Shown: positions 48,001-57,905, numbered from the stretch's first letter. The stretch: 64,000 nt of DNA from Trichobilharzia regenti (GCA_944472135.2 OX235263.1:29565379-29629378); one strand, 5' to 3'. Numbers and translations: made by a program. Notes: generated from the letters alone by a model not told the origin.

Positions 48001-48112
48001 GAAAAAGTTGTCAGAAAACCGAAGTCAATGGAGGTGCGCAGCTGAAGCCCTATGTTCCTCTAGGAACTAAAGGATACAATAATAAATAATAATAATAATA
48101 ATAATAAATTAA
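45048..48112 (+). mobile_element. Full-length RTE-clade LINE (SR2-like)
   Basis: Leader (45048-45100), one long frame (45101-48070), a very short 3' region and an (AAT)n tail (48077-48112). RTE elements have a single main frame (endonuclease plus RT) and end in short tandem repeats instead of poly(A). It is the only copy of this family in the window that can code. The leader and the terminal block occur together, without the coding region, in SINE-R. Confidence 0.9.
45101..48070 (+). CDS. RTE endonuclease / reverse transcriptase
   Basis: 989 codons, no internal stop, ATG start 53 bases into the element. An apurinic-type endonuclease comes first: VGTWNVRTM (about 12-20), CESRWNG (45), QCYAPTNNAD (about 113), GDMNAKLG (about 147), and SDHYLV with the catalytic Asp-His pair (about 249). 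The RT follows: GPDGIPAEAL (about 501), LFKLPKKGD with NWRGI (about 545-560), FRRNKSCIDQ (about 593), FIDFEKAFDSVDR (about 626), GVRQGCLLSP (about 683) and the catalytic FADDI (about 728). The C-terminal tail is RKKWRWIGHTLRK with WNPKGRRRVGRP. The product nicks target DNA and copies element RNA at the nick. All key residues appear present, so it may be active or was until recently. Confidence 0.92.
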   Translation: MLNLLAPKEKVCVGTWNVRTMYETGKAAQIANEMKRYGIQVLGICESRWNGSGLTKLSTGESVIYSGHPEDNHTHTEGVAIMMSPTATKALIQWEAISSRIMTARFNSKGRKVSIIQCYAPTNNADLEKKEEFYRQLQATMDNTPAGDMKILMGDMNAKLGPDNTGRELIMGREALGEMNENGELFADFCAFNELVIGGSVYKHKDIHKATWVSPDGQTKNQIDFISISRKWRRSLLDTKARRGADVGSDHYLVQGTIQIKLKAFRESGAADRPQAKFNTQKLKDQATKDIFIASIKDKAETQINTSEEVGVEKHWNNLKTVWSQTCIEILGRKKRQDKQWLTTDTWKLIEERRTVKQKIIQCTDEQQKQELNASYNTLNKRVKKSAREDKRKYYETMANEAEQAAGKGDLATLYQTTRNLSGKRSTQIKPIKDDNGKSITKEVEQRKHWVEHFKRLLNRPPPTTRPAIPTTEAELPVNTDPPTKSEVLNAIKMLKTGKTPGPDGIPAEALKIDPETTADLMTPLLEKVWKEGKVPEDWKNSYLFKLPKKGDLSQCKNWRGIMLLSIPSKILSRIILERIKQALDEKLRPEQAGFRRNKSCIDQIATLRIIIEQSLEWQSPLYLNFIDFEKAFDSVDREVIWKLLRYYGVPSTIIHLIQQLYDNAACQVIHNGKLTEAFEVRTGVRQGCLLSPMIFLIAIDWIMRQTTATNEGTGIKWTDTKDLEDLDFADDICLISHKLEDMQMKSNKLAEEASKIGLHVNIDKTEMMKIPCQHQQQQQTTISINGKNLKETTSFTYLGSIVSTTGGTDEDIKARIGKARQAFITLKSVWRSTAISIKNKIRIFNSNVKSVLLYGSETWRVIKSISNKLQTFINNCLRSILKIRWPEKISNRDLWERTNQEPIVKQIGRKKWRWIGHTLRKPSSDITRQALEWNPKGRRRVGRPRVTWRRSCEEEMKACGQTWSRVKKLSENRSQWRCAAEALCSSRN

Positions 48113-48175
48113 TAAGGTAATGAATCAATTTCTCCTCCAAAAATAAACGAAACATTCCTTGAACTACAGGTTCAA
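48113..48175. other. Short spacer
   Basis: Sequence between the RTE tail and the next SINE; nothing recognised. Confidence 0.3.
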
Positions 48176-48436
48176 GGACCATTGGATCGGGTCCCAGTGG
48201 TTCAATGGTCTACGAGCCCGCCTTGTAACCAGAAGGTCCTGGGTTCGAACCCCGGTGGGTGCGTATTGCTGAAGAATTTCAAACTAGGACGAAACAGCTG
48301 TCCAGTACTCCCAGGTTTTCCAGTGGTTCTCTAACTGATGTCAGCTCATGGTGAAATCCTCCATACAGGTTAAAACTGCAACTAAATGGGGTATATAAAC
48401 TAATCCTGAAGTGGTATTAAACAAACTGGCTTCTAG
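48176..48436 (+). mobile_element. SINE-H, best preserved full copy
   Basis: Head GGGTCCCAGTGGTTCAATGG (A box region), TTGTAACCAGAAGGTCCTGG and a canonical B box GGGTTCGAACCCC (48240-48252), the ribozyme at 48263-48308, then CCAGTGGTTCTCTAACTGAT and a long tail ending CTGAAGTGGTATTAAACAAA. It follows 65 bases behind the RTE tail. Confidence 0.85.
48263..48308 (+). ncRNA. Hammerhead-ribozyme-like motif, core intact, stem II weak
   Basis: Stem I GTATTG/CAGTAC (one G-T pair). Core CTGAAGA (48269-48275) fits CTGANGA, and GAAA is at 48291-48294. Stem III is AC/GT closing loop AGCT, and the cleavage triplet GTC is at 48300-48302. Stem II should be GTCC/GGAC, but the 5' strand reads ATTT, giving a mismatch at the closing pair. 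Catalysis is therefore doubtful although every conserved core base is present. Confidence 0.75.
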
Positions 48437-49726
48437 AGAAATATAAATTAAAAAGATGCGTTCAGTGCCATTCAGCTGTCAATCTTCTTCGAACAGGTGA
48501 GTGTAAGAAATAGGATAATGATATTTCGAAAATGTCACCACCGATTAGGATGACAATGGAAATTGTTGGAAAGTACCAACAGTTTTGTGTAATTGATATC
48601 TCCGGTAAATAAAAAGAGAATTTCATTTCTACATCTCCACTTTATAACCAACGTTATTTAATGTTTGTTATCTGGACCTGTTCGCCCATCATTACGACAT
48701 AACTTACACTTTTTAAATTTAACTTAATTACATATTTAAAGAAATCTATTCACTTTTCTAATCACTTTAACTAATACATAGCTGTCTAGTGAAAGCATTC
48801 ACAAAAATTAAAAATAACTTCGTGTTATCTATTAAAACCTTTCTGATTTAGAATAAATTTAAAATAGTGATCAATGAACAACCTGGTCAGTAAGTAGAAA
48901 TACAAGAAGAAAAAGAGTTTCCCTCTCACTTACAAATTACAAAGCCATTACAAAATATGTAACTGTTCATACTCCAACAAATCGCTAGTCAGTTTCATCT
49001 AATATTTCTTAATATAATTCAGAAAGTTGTAGATTAAATACAATAAGAATAATAGTTTGAAACATTTAATCAAAGGTTTCTTACCTCCTATAAACTTAGA
49101 ATTTATATTTTTTGAGGTATTAAACAAATTGTAGAAGTTGTGCGCATTTCTGTGTGTAAAATAACTTTAGGACTTTTTGTGTTCCCAAGTATTTGTCTAC
49201 TTCGCCAGTAAATCTGACTGATTTATGCTGATGAGCTTCTATACAGGTGTGTTAAGAAAAAATATTGATGATACCGATGATAACAGATTCCTATTGCGCT
49301 ATAAGCCATTCAACTGTTCTCTTTTTTTTCATAATTTATTTAAACTGTCCAGTGAAAAAGCATTTCTCAAGAGTTGTGCAAATCGCTAACAGAAGCTTCT
49401 TTATCAAAACCAACTAGTAATAAAACATGTTGAACCATGTGTCTGGAAATAAAATGGTAAATGAAGAAACTTGGATATTACATTAATAAAAAAAACACCA
49501 AGTGATAAAACGCATTCGCAGATGGTCATTAAAAAATGTATACGCTTGAAAATAGGGTAACAGTTTTAACAAGCAGAAAATATTCTGAATATGTATAAGG
49601 TTTCTTTTAAGAAGGTAGGAGTTTTAAAGTAAGCCGAAAATTGAATTACCCACAAATTATTGCACAGCTGCCAGAAAAATGTTCAAGATCATGTTGGGTA
49701 AGAAGAAATCGAATAAACTGTTTCTA
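48437..49726. other. No gene seen
   Basis: About 1.3 kb of AT-rich unassigned sequence. Confidence 0.3.
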
Positions 49727-50070
49727 CATTCAAAGTTCAGGGTTCATCTTAATTATGGGAGTGTCTTCAGCTGTACAGAGAAGATGTGGGCATAAACTCT
49801 TCAGAAGGCTAGGCTTTATCTTACATATAACTTTGAAAAACTTTCCTATTAGTATAGAATGGTGAACAATACCAATGTAGCCAAAAAGTGAACCATCGAT
49901 TGACCTATTTATACTCTTGAGAGATATGATGGAAGATATACGTGAAGAAGTATGAGCAATGCTCCACTGTTGCGGCCTATATGATTGACCCCGCAGAAGC
50001 AAGTTAGCAAGTAATCTCAATATTTCACCCTCGCCAACGTCTTCCAGCATATTTCGTATGCTCTGTTTAA
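49727..50070 (-). CDS. Possible coding exon, function unknown
   Basis: The minus strand is open for about 114 codons, from behind a TAG near 50072 to the TGA at 49727. The translation (SIRNMLEDVGEGEILRLLAN and further) looks balanced in composition and not low-complexity, unlike most open stretches here. A good donor-like GTAAGA lies inside at about 49812, and candidate acceptors (TAG, CAG) lie at 50060-50085, so it could be an internal exon. I recognise no family and see no partner exons. It may equally be chance or an old element. Confidence 0.2.
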
Positions 50071-50197
50071 TTATCTATTTCTAGAGAGATTGTACGAAAA
50101 CCGAATAAAATCTGCTAAATACGGTCTTTTTAGTTCAGATTTTATTGTTGTTGTTTACAGCCAAAATGAATTATTTAATTAAGGGGAAATCATGTAA

Positions 50198-50390
50198 ATA
50201 TAGTGCGTCGGTGGTACAGCGGTTAGGACGCTCTCCGGGTTCGATCCCCGACCACCGACGCACTCCCAAACCTCGCTAAGCCAGAAATAATTCTAGTAAA
50301 GCGGAAAGGTTGGGGATGGGACTAGCATCCCCATCCTGGAAAAATAAACACCACTAGCCCTATGTTCCACTGGGAACGTGAAGGAAATAT
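50198..50390 (+). mobile_element. SINE-R copy with shortened head
   Basis: Head AGTGCGTCGGTGGTACAGCG, then a deletion of the anticodon region brings GGGTTCGATCCCC (B box) close. After the leader block (GGGACTAGCATCCCCATCCT) and tail (GCCCTATGTTCCACTGGGAA) it runs into an AT microsatellite. Confidence 0.8.
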
Positions 50391-50394
50391 ATAC

Positions 50395-50432
<38 letters not shown>
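50391..50432. repeat. AT microsatellite at SINE-R 3' end
   Basis: Alternating A/T tract directly after the SINE tail; it probably grew from the SINE/RTE terminal repeat. Confidence 0.9.
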
Positions 50433-51654
50433 TCTGTTGCTTTTTCTCTTCACAAGGGAAATTAATCGACTCCATCATTTGATGTTAAGATAAAAATTTC
50501 ATTAACATTCACCATAACAGAAGTAACTGCATGTAGGAAGCCTATTTAAAGTTATGCGTTGCATCAACATTTCCTTGAAACCATACTTCAAAAATAAATT
50601 CATACTCTTCAGGATTACTGATTCTAAAAATCTATTCTATTGGTCTAATCGTGTCTTTAGTATAAGAAAGTATTGGTATTTATGACTTATTTACTACACA
50701 AAAATATAACCTGAACTTTAGGAAAGTGGAGAGAGAGAGAATGAAAAATTTGGATGAGTGATTCATTATGCGAGGAATTTCAAAAGCAAACTAGAATACT
50801 GGAACTGAAAAATTTATGATATTCGTATGCATTGTATTTGGTAAAGGTTAAAAATTTGTGCACTTCAACAACAGTAGTAGAACATAAGCAATGCTTAGTA
50901 TTGTTTATGTATTATGATACCAAACATTGTTCCTATACGTCTTTAACACCATGTGTAGAGATAATTTTGAAATTGAAATGCAATTCCTGAAGGCTAATTA
51001 ACAAGTTGCGCTTCGGCACAAATACTAAGACCTGTTGGAATCATCTTTCATAAAATATTTAATTTCTTTCACTCAACAAAGGCTGGATTTGAGATTATGT
51101 CGATGGACCAATTATATGCTAAAGCCTCCAAAACGTTTCTGAGTATTCACGTTTTCACTAGCTGAGAGCACTAACATAAAATAGTTATAAAGTTTTAGCT
51201 CTAATGATTGCACTAATCAGAAGTCAACAAAATGAAATATAAGCTGAAATACATGAACAATCTCCGTATCAGGAATTTCTTTCTTTTGGCTAAATTGAAA
51301 TAACAAAGGTTTATAATCACAGAGTAACCGCCCTTACAGAAAGTTTCAACAGATTTCATTTGCTCAAATTTTCCAACATAAGAATAGCTGATGAATGCTG
51401 GATAAACCCTCAACACCCCTATTATTAGTCAGTTGTATTCAATTAACATATTCTCTTCCTAATATTCTTAAATCTATTTAATCTTTGTTGTAGTCATTTA
51501 TATATATAAAGGCATTTACCTATCAGAAGGTGACGTGTTCGTAATTTTTCAGTAAACTATTCACAGTAATGTATCATCACCATAGTTTAGCATAAAACAA
51601 TTAAGACAACTGAGTGTATCTTAATTAAACATAAAAAAAATCCTTAATAAAATA
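50433..51654. other. No gene seen
   Basis: AT-rich and unassigned. Confidence 0.3.
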
Positions 51655-52228
51655 AGGGTAGTTTTCATTTTGTCTCCTTTGTCTGACTTTGTGATAACTA
51701 TATCCTTGTTATTCTTAAAGTGTTTCAGGGCTTCTATCTCTTGTTTTGTCAGGTTAGGCTTTCCACATTTTTGTCGTTTTAATGTAAGTGCACATTGTGC
51801 CCATACTTCATCAGCCGTTGTTTTGTCTATCCCACTTGATGCTATTTCTATTTTAGGGATGACATTCTCAGGTTTCAGCTTGTCTACTGATACATTGAAA
51901 TTTAGTCCCTTTTCTAATACACTGATTTCCGTAGCACTTAATATATGTGATGAGAGATTGATAACCCACTTTGATTTATCGATCATCATTGACTTTGGAT
52001 TGTTGAATGCATCATTTCTCCTCTTATATAATTTGTTGAACTTTTTGATTTGACTATTTTTTGACTTTTTGAAAGTGGCATTGCTGGAGGATTGTGTTAT
52101 AAGATCATAATCTACATTGGTAACTATTTCTTTTAGCTTTTGTTTTAATTGCTCAACTTCACGTCTGAAATGTTGCAACTTTTTAACGATTTTGTAGATC
52201 TCTTCTTTCAGGCATAATTTTTGTAGGT
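51655..52228 (-). mobile_element. PLE-D copy 2, 5' part in inverted orientation
   Basis: The minus-strand frame reads LKEEIYKIVKKLQHFRREVE, VINLSSHILSATEISVLEKG, LNFNVSVDKLKPENVIPKIE, DEVWAQCALTLKRQKCGKP and DIVITKSDKGDK. This is the N-terminal PLE domain that precedes the RT fingers. It ends at 51655-51670 just after KSDKGDK. The matching 3' part lies next to it on the opposite strand. Confidence 0.8.
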
Positions 52229-53410
52229 ATGATGGAGGTATGTAGATGACACATTCACTGTACTTAGAACACAAGATATAGATAGATTTTTCGAACACAT
52301 CAACTTGAAGGTAGAGGCAATTCAATTCACTTATGAATTGGAAAGTCAGGAAGGGGAACTTCCAATGTTAGATTGCAACTTAAAGAGGAAAGAAGATGGG
52401 AAGTTAAACACTAGTGTTTACAGAAACCCACACATTCAAACAGATATTTGGACTTCCGATCATCCCATCCTATGTCAGTAAAAATCGGATTGGTGAAATG
52501 TTTAAATGACAGAGGACAAAAACTAAGTAGTACCAAGGAAAATCTAAGACAAGAAATGATTCACATTAAAGAAGCCTTGAAACTTAATAATTACCCGGAT
52601 AAATTAGTCAAGAAATAAATATGTAAGTAAATGTAAAAATAAAATAAATAATAATAATAGCGATAGTGATAATAATAATAACGATAACAATAATAGTGAT
52701 AATAATAATGGTATTAATAAAAATTATAATAATAATATTAATGACGACACCAACAATAAGGAATCTAAATCATCAGTAGTAATTTCATACAAGGAAGGAA
52801 CCTCGGAAGCCTTACGCAGAATTCTTAACAAGGCGGGAATAAATGTGGCCGGTATTCAAAACAACCACAAACTCAATTAGAAACAAGCTTTGTCGGTTAA
52901 AGGATCAATCCTGTGGAGCCTTTAAAACAAAACAATTTAGTTTATCTAATGCCCTGTTTGAATGATTGTCACGTCAAATGCATAAGTCAAACTAGTAGAA
53001 CAGGGGCAGTCAGACTAGCCGAACATAGAAACCTAGCTAAATCCAGATTAATTGACCCAAATAAGATAAGAAATCTAGAGAATACTTCAGCTATACCACT
53101 CACTACATGCAGTTACACACAACCATACAGTATGATGGGATAGGATGACAGTTTTAAAATCTAATGTCACAGCGGGGGTGAGGGAGAGATTGATGACAGA
53201 AGCTTTGTTTATCGAATCAACTGCAAATACATGTAATAGGAATGATTCGTCACCTGTCCCTGACATCTGGAAAATTCTGCTACCCCTACGGCAAATATGA
53301 GAAAACAAAGAAAACTATAAAACTCAAATTTCAAAGTCGTGTGATCAAAATTGATATGATGATGAACAATAAATTTTGTTCGAAATGTCATCCAGTAAAT
53401 AATACTGTCT
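52229..53410 (+). mobile_element. PLE-D copy 2, 3' part in normal orientation
   Basis: Starts almost exactly at the RT catalytic block: WRYVDDTFTVLRTQDIDRFF (about 52231-52290), FTYELESQEGELPMLDCNLK, then an (AAT/GAT)-rich Asn/Asp stretch (52640-52765). It continues with ISYKEGTSEALRRILNKAGI and the GIY-YIG remnant LVYLMPCLNDCHVKCISQTS with NTSAIPL. The end is VLKSNVTAGVRERL and a hairpin plus GAAA motif at 53344-53398, as at the 3' end of the PLE at 29930. Blocks A and B of the RT are missing at the junction. Confidence 0.85.
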
Positions 53411-54119
53411 CACTGTGTGACACATCTAATAAACAAACTAATATGGAATGATGACTACAATGTCATTGAAAGTAATATCCTTAACAATATCATCTGGGAG
53501 AGTCTGTCTCCAAATCTGTATGATACATCTAATAAACAAACTAATTTAGTAAACTTAAATTTTGCGCAAAGTTAAGGAAAAGAATTTGTGGGCAGAAGAA
53601 CAATTCAGTTATCAGTTAGAATGACTCCGACTTTCATTTCAAAGAAACATTTAGATCATCATAAATAGTTTGTTCTGCATAGTTTTACCTCTTTTCTAAA
53701 AATTATTTATGACTCTGTCGGGACATTTCACAAAACGAGTGTTTTGTTGTTTAAGAAAAACACATGTGAATGGTTGTTATAAAACACTTAGTACAAATAA
53801 GGTAGTCATTATTTTATGTATTTTCCTTCCAGAAGTGCAAAGTAAATTTTTCAAAAAACGCCATGGCATTTGTTGACTATTTTTATATCACAGATAACTG
53901 ATATTAGAATCTTTCTGTGATATAAAATGCTAAAGTGAGCACCATTGGTATAAGCAGTCTATTTCTGGTTGACGTATCCACCTTTTAAACTCCCCTTGAA
54001 ATAATTCATCCTGGGCAACAAGGAGGTTCCACCAGCACTCAGACACAGCCGAGCAGGAGAGAAATTTCCTTGCACAATTAGGTTATGTCATAGATTACTG
54101 AAACTTTCATTTTTTAAAC
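53411..54119. other. No gene seen
   Basis: AT-rich and unassigned. CACATCTAATAAACAAACTAAT occurs twice within about 110 bases (near 53422 and 53526), a small local direct repeat. Confidence 0.3.
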
Positions 54120-55120
54120 GAAGTATTCCCATACTGAGTCATAAGACGCAAATAGTGAAGACAGTTTTCTTTTCGACGATTCATTTTCATAAGCTGTACA
54201 ATCATAATTATACTCAACAAAGAAATCATGAGACCAATCAGATACTCGTAAAATGTTTCCTCACGAAACGAATTACGTAAGATGATTATTTGGAAGTTAA
54301 AAGAGAGGCAGAAGTTGGTGTGACTGAATAAGTGTGAGAAAATGACTAATCAATATGACTATGTGGAGTGGACAGGAACTAGTGGAAAAACGATAAAGTG
54401 TTTTTACATAAAATCTGTATGTAAACGCAATGTTGTTAATCAACAGTAACAGAGTGATAATAAAATATGGATGATGGGAATAATAATGACTATAAAATAA
54501 TAGTAATAATAACGAAATAATAGTAGACTTACATAGTAAAAAGAAGAAGCAAAATTATAGTAAGAACGTTGCTCTGGATAAAGTAGGGCGAGTGAATGTA
54601 TGTAGCGCTTTTGAATGCAGAGGTCCGGTTTCAGACCCCGAATAGCCAGTAATTCAGCTGTGTACAGATGTACGATATTAAGGGACTCTGTGTAACACTA
54701 TGAAGCATTCATTCAGGAGGTGCTTGACTTCCAAAGTTGACAAGGTGTTCGAGGATGGAGTTGCTACTATTCTTCTTATATCCTCTGTCTAATCAATCTG
54801 GACAATTTTCCAAAATACGTTTATAGATTTGACGTTCCGTACGGCCGATATGCTTTGCTCCATGTGAACAATTAAACTAATACGTACACACTGAATTGAC
54901 CAAAAGCGGTATCTTATCCTTAACGTTGGACTGGATTAACTGTCTGCTAAAGAATGTTATATTAAGGTGGCTGCTTGAAATGTCTTCTTCAGACATTTCA
55001 AAAGGTAGTTTCTATGAATTCCTGCTTCGGTATCACCTTTGAATCCCGGGTTCATGAAAGAGTTTTCTTAGGAACAGTAGTGATTTTTGGCGATGGAGAC
55101 TGATATAGCTCACCACTTAT
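54120..55120 (-). mobile_element. Penelope-like element (PLE-A), decayed 3' end
   Basis: The minus strand reads a damaged endonuclease: CSHGAKHIGRTERQIYKRIL, ENCPDWL and SILEHLVNFG (about 54720-54880). Upstream nucleotide similarity to 26461-26530 (TATCACCTTTGAATCC at 55033) supports the family call. The downstream tail motif (minus strand TACAGCTTATGAAAATGAAT, then CGTCGAAAAG) is at about 54170-54200. Confidence 0.7.
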
Positions 55121-56034
55121 GGAATGGTTGTGTATTGCGAAAAAGTACCTTGGCATCTGAACACTCCAAACCACGATATGTTGGTGGTGACTACTTCGTT
55201 ACTAAGCAAGCATGGTAACACTGTCATCCTTAATTTTAGTATCTCACTTACCCTCAAGAAAACCATTCAAAATTCCACTAGAGTTCATCTGAACTAATGA
55301 CTGTTTCTGATAAATACTGTAATAATTGGTCTTTGTTTCATTAAATATTTGTGATAAATGATGACTTTTATAAGTGGGGTATTTCTTCATGCATCACATG
55401 ATAATATTGTAAATGGAATTTGACTATGATTGTGCCTATAAAATAATCTCTAGTATCAACACAAAGGTATTACGTGACTGTCATTGTAAATATGAGAATG
55501 CCAAATGTGTTTGGACAGCCTGTAGACACACAATCAGTATGTTAGATGAAATACACACCTTACTCAAATATTTTGACAGTGTGTAAATATTTTGATGGAA
55601 ATACATCCAGCACATTGACAATTAGCCATTAAAATTTACCTGATTTCATTGTTCGATCTTTTGCTTATATTCTATCTGGACTCTCTAATGTCACTTGTTC
55701 GAATTTCAGATTATTATTAATTTTCAATCGTTGAACTCTAGGTAAGTGACTGATTTCAAGGAAGATTCTACCACTGACAGACATCATTTGGAGGATTTTT
55801 AAAGACCAGGGAGCATTTAGAAGCTAATTAGTCCTGGGTTATTACTCTACCATTACTCTCTCTCATACACTTATGGCTTTGGGGATTGAAGACAAGACCA
55901 TCATGTTAAATGAAAAATAGCTAAGGACCCAAGCAGTAACGATTCTATTTGGATATTGAACTCAAAGAGTCATATTCTGCATTGAGATATGGAACATACA
56001 CCATAAGTCAAGTGATTCACTACAAAATTTCAGT
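55121..56034. other. No gene seen
   Basis: AT-rich and unassigned. Confidence 0.3.
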
Positions 56035-56940
56035 GAAAACTTTGAAGTGAAGACTGTAGTAACACAAAGCTGTCAACCATTACTAATGAGATTCCCTGTT
56101 GTGATGGGCTGAGTCATGTGACAGACATTGGGTGGTAATAAAAAACAGACATACGTTGAACTCAAGAAAAGTTCCAAGAAGATCTGTCCTTCGCGGATGA
56201 TTTATGCTTGATATCACAAACTGAAAGATCTAAAGGCAAAGACTAAAAAGTTGGCGCAAGGAACATAAAGGACATGACGTTAAGTGAACGTACAGAAGAC
56301 AAGGATGATAAAGATATCTAACCACCAACAATAAGCACTAAACACTATTAACGGGAGAAATCTAAAGGAAGTTGTATCTTTCTCTCCTCTTGCCAAACGA
56401 GCATCGTTCAAAATACATTTAGCAGCACGGATAAGGATGCTAAGAAAAGCAAGGATAGCGTTCACTATACTGTCATTAGTGTGGAGATCCACAGCACTTA
56501 TCATAAAGAACAAAGTCAGGGCTTCTGTATGGTCCAGAAAATTAACAAGAACGTCATGAACCGGTCGTCCCAGCCTGTCATGAATAGCTGCATTCTCTGG
56601 TCCGATACCGAAGACAAGACGGCGGTTGGAAAAGACAGACATTGAAGGACTCTGTTAAAGAACCAACTAGGACGCCACAGTTCAACAATCATGCAGAAGG
56701 AAATGAAGATGGAATAGGCATACATTGAGAAGGTCTTTGAGTGACATAAGTGGCAGGGGCTTAGAGTGAAACACCAATAAGAGATGACGAGCTGGGCGTC
56801 CGAGGGTGACATGGATGAAATCGGATGGGTAGGAAATGAAAGCCTATGGGCAATCATGGTGGTAGCTAAAGCAGACTGAAATAAAGATGTGCTGCCGCAT
56901 TCCCATTTTCCACCTGGAACATCAGGCAATAATAGTAAAA
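56035..56940 (+). mobile_element. RTE LINE 3' fragment (second subfamily)
   Basis: Broken frames give FEVKTVVTQSCQPLLMRF, then the FADD equivalent near 56188-56202 (TTCGCGGATGATTTATGC). Further on come the Trp/Arg-rich end and a tail with CCACCTGGAACATCAGGCAA at 56910-56929 and AATAATAG. Heavily mutated. Confidence 0.65.
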
Positions 56941-57234
56941 TACATATGAAGAGATCGCGAACACCAAAAGGGGAAAATTCTCATTATTTCCTGGTTCCTT
57001 CTAGTAATATATTGTGAAATTTTTTATGTAATAGTGACTTGTTTCATTGAATGTGGTCTTGCTAGTCATACACCCCTTGTCAGTCTGTTCCTTCTCAAGT
57101 GGATGGTTTGTTTCCTAAATATCCACTTTAATTCAAGAAAACAAAACTAGCTTACGCACTGTGACCTTACCATCAACCGATGAACCAAATAAAATCATTG
57201 ATTCTCTGTATATGACCAAGGGAATCCGAACTTA
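56941..57234. other. No gene seen
   Basis: AT-rich spacer. Confidence 0.3.
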
Positions 57235-57905
57235 ATATTATTATTATTGTTCCCTTGGGTTCCTAGTGGAACATAAGGCTTCAACTCCACGTCTCCACTT
57301 GCCACTTCTGTCTTCCTTGTGTTGTACTTTTCACCTGCATCCATGTTAGTTCATGCTCTTCCAACACCTGTTCACACGATCTCCTCCATGTCACCTACCC
57401 TTGCACTGACTACCCACTCGCCGCTTCCCTTCCGGGTTCCACTAGCGCGACGTCACCCAGCGGGCTCCTCAGCAAGCGAGTGTCAAATCCAACTCCACTT
57501 CCTCCTGCTTATTTAATTGTTGGTTGGCGATTGGTTCTTGTTTTGTTTGTTAGTGCCCATAGTTTCTTGTTGAGGATTCTTTACGGCCTGGCCATCTGAT
57601 CCTCAGTATAGAGAGAAGACAGTTCTTGTTGATAAAGGTCTGCAAAATGCTGCTGGAAATATTCTTTGTGACCCGCCCAACAAGTTTCTCATCCGTATAG
57701 AAGAAGTGACTGACTTGACGTTTGTATTGAAAATCCGACTGAATTTTGTTGTTGATGTGGATGAGTGACGAAGATTTCCAGATTGGTTTCAGGTTGATAA
57801 ATGTGTGTGTTTCTCGCTTTCCCAATTCCCTCTCGACTTGACATTCTCGTCCGTTCCGACTGTCTGTAGTTGAGACAATGCTCCATAGATAAGTGAATGA
57901 AGTAA
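57235..57905 (-). mobile_element. RTE LINE 3' fragment (second subfamily)
   Basis: The 3' tail (complement of TTATGTTCCACTAGGAACCC plus ATAATAATA) is at 57235-57280. The body corresponds to the C-terminal coding end and is close to 20515-21455. Confidence 0.75.
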
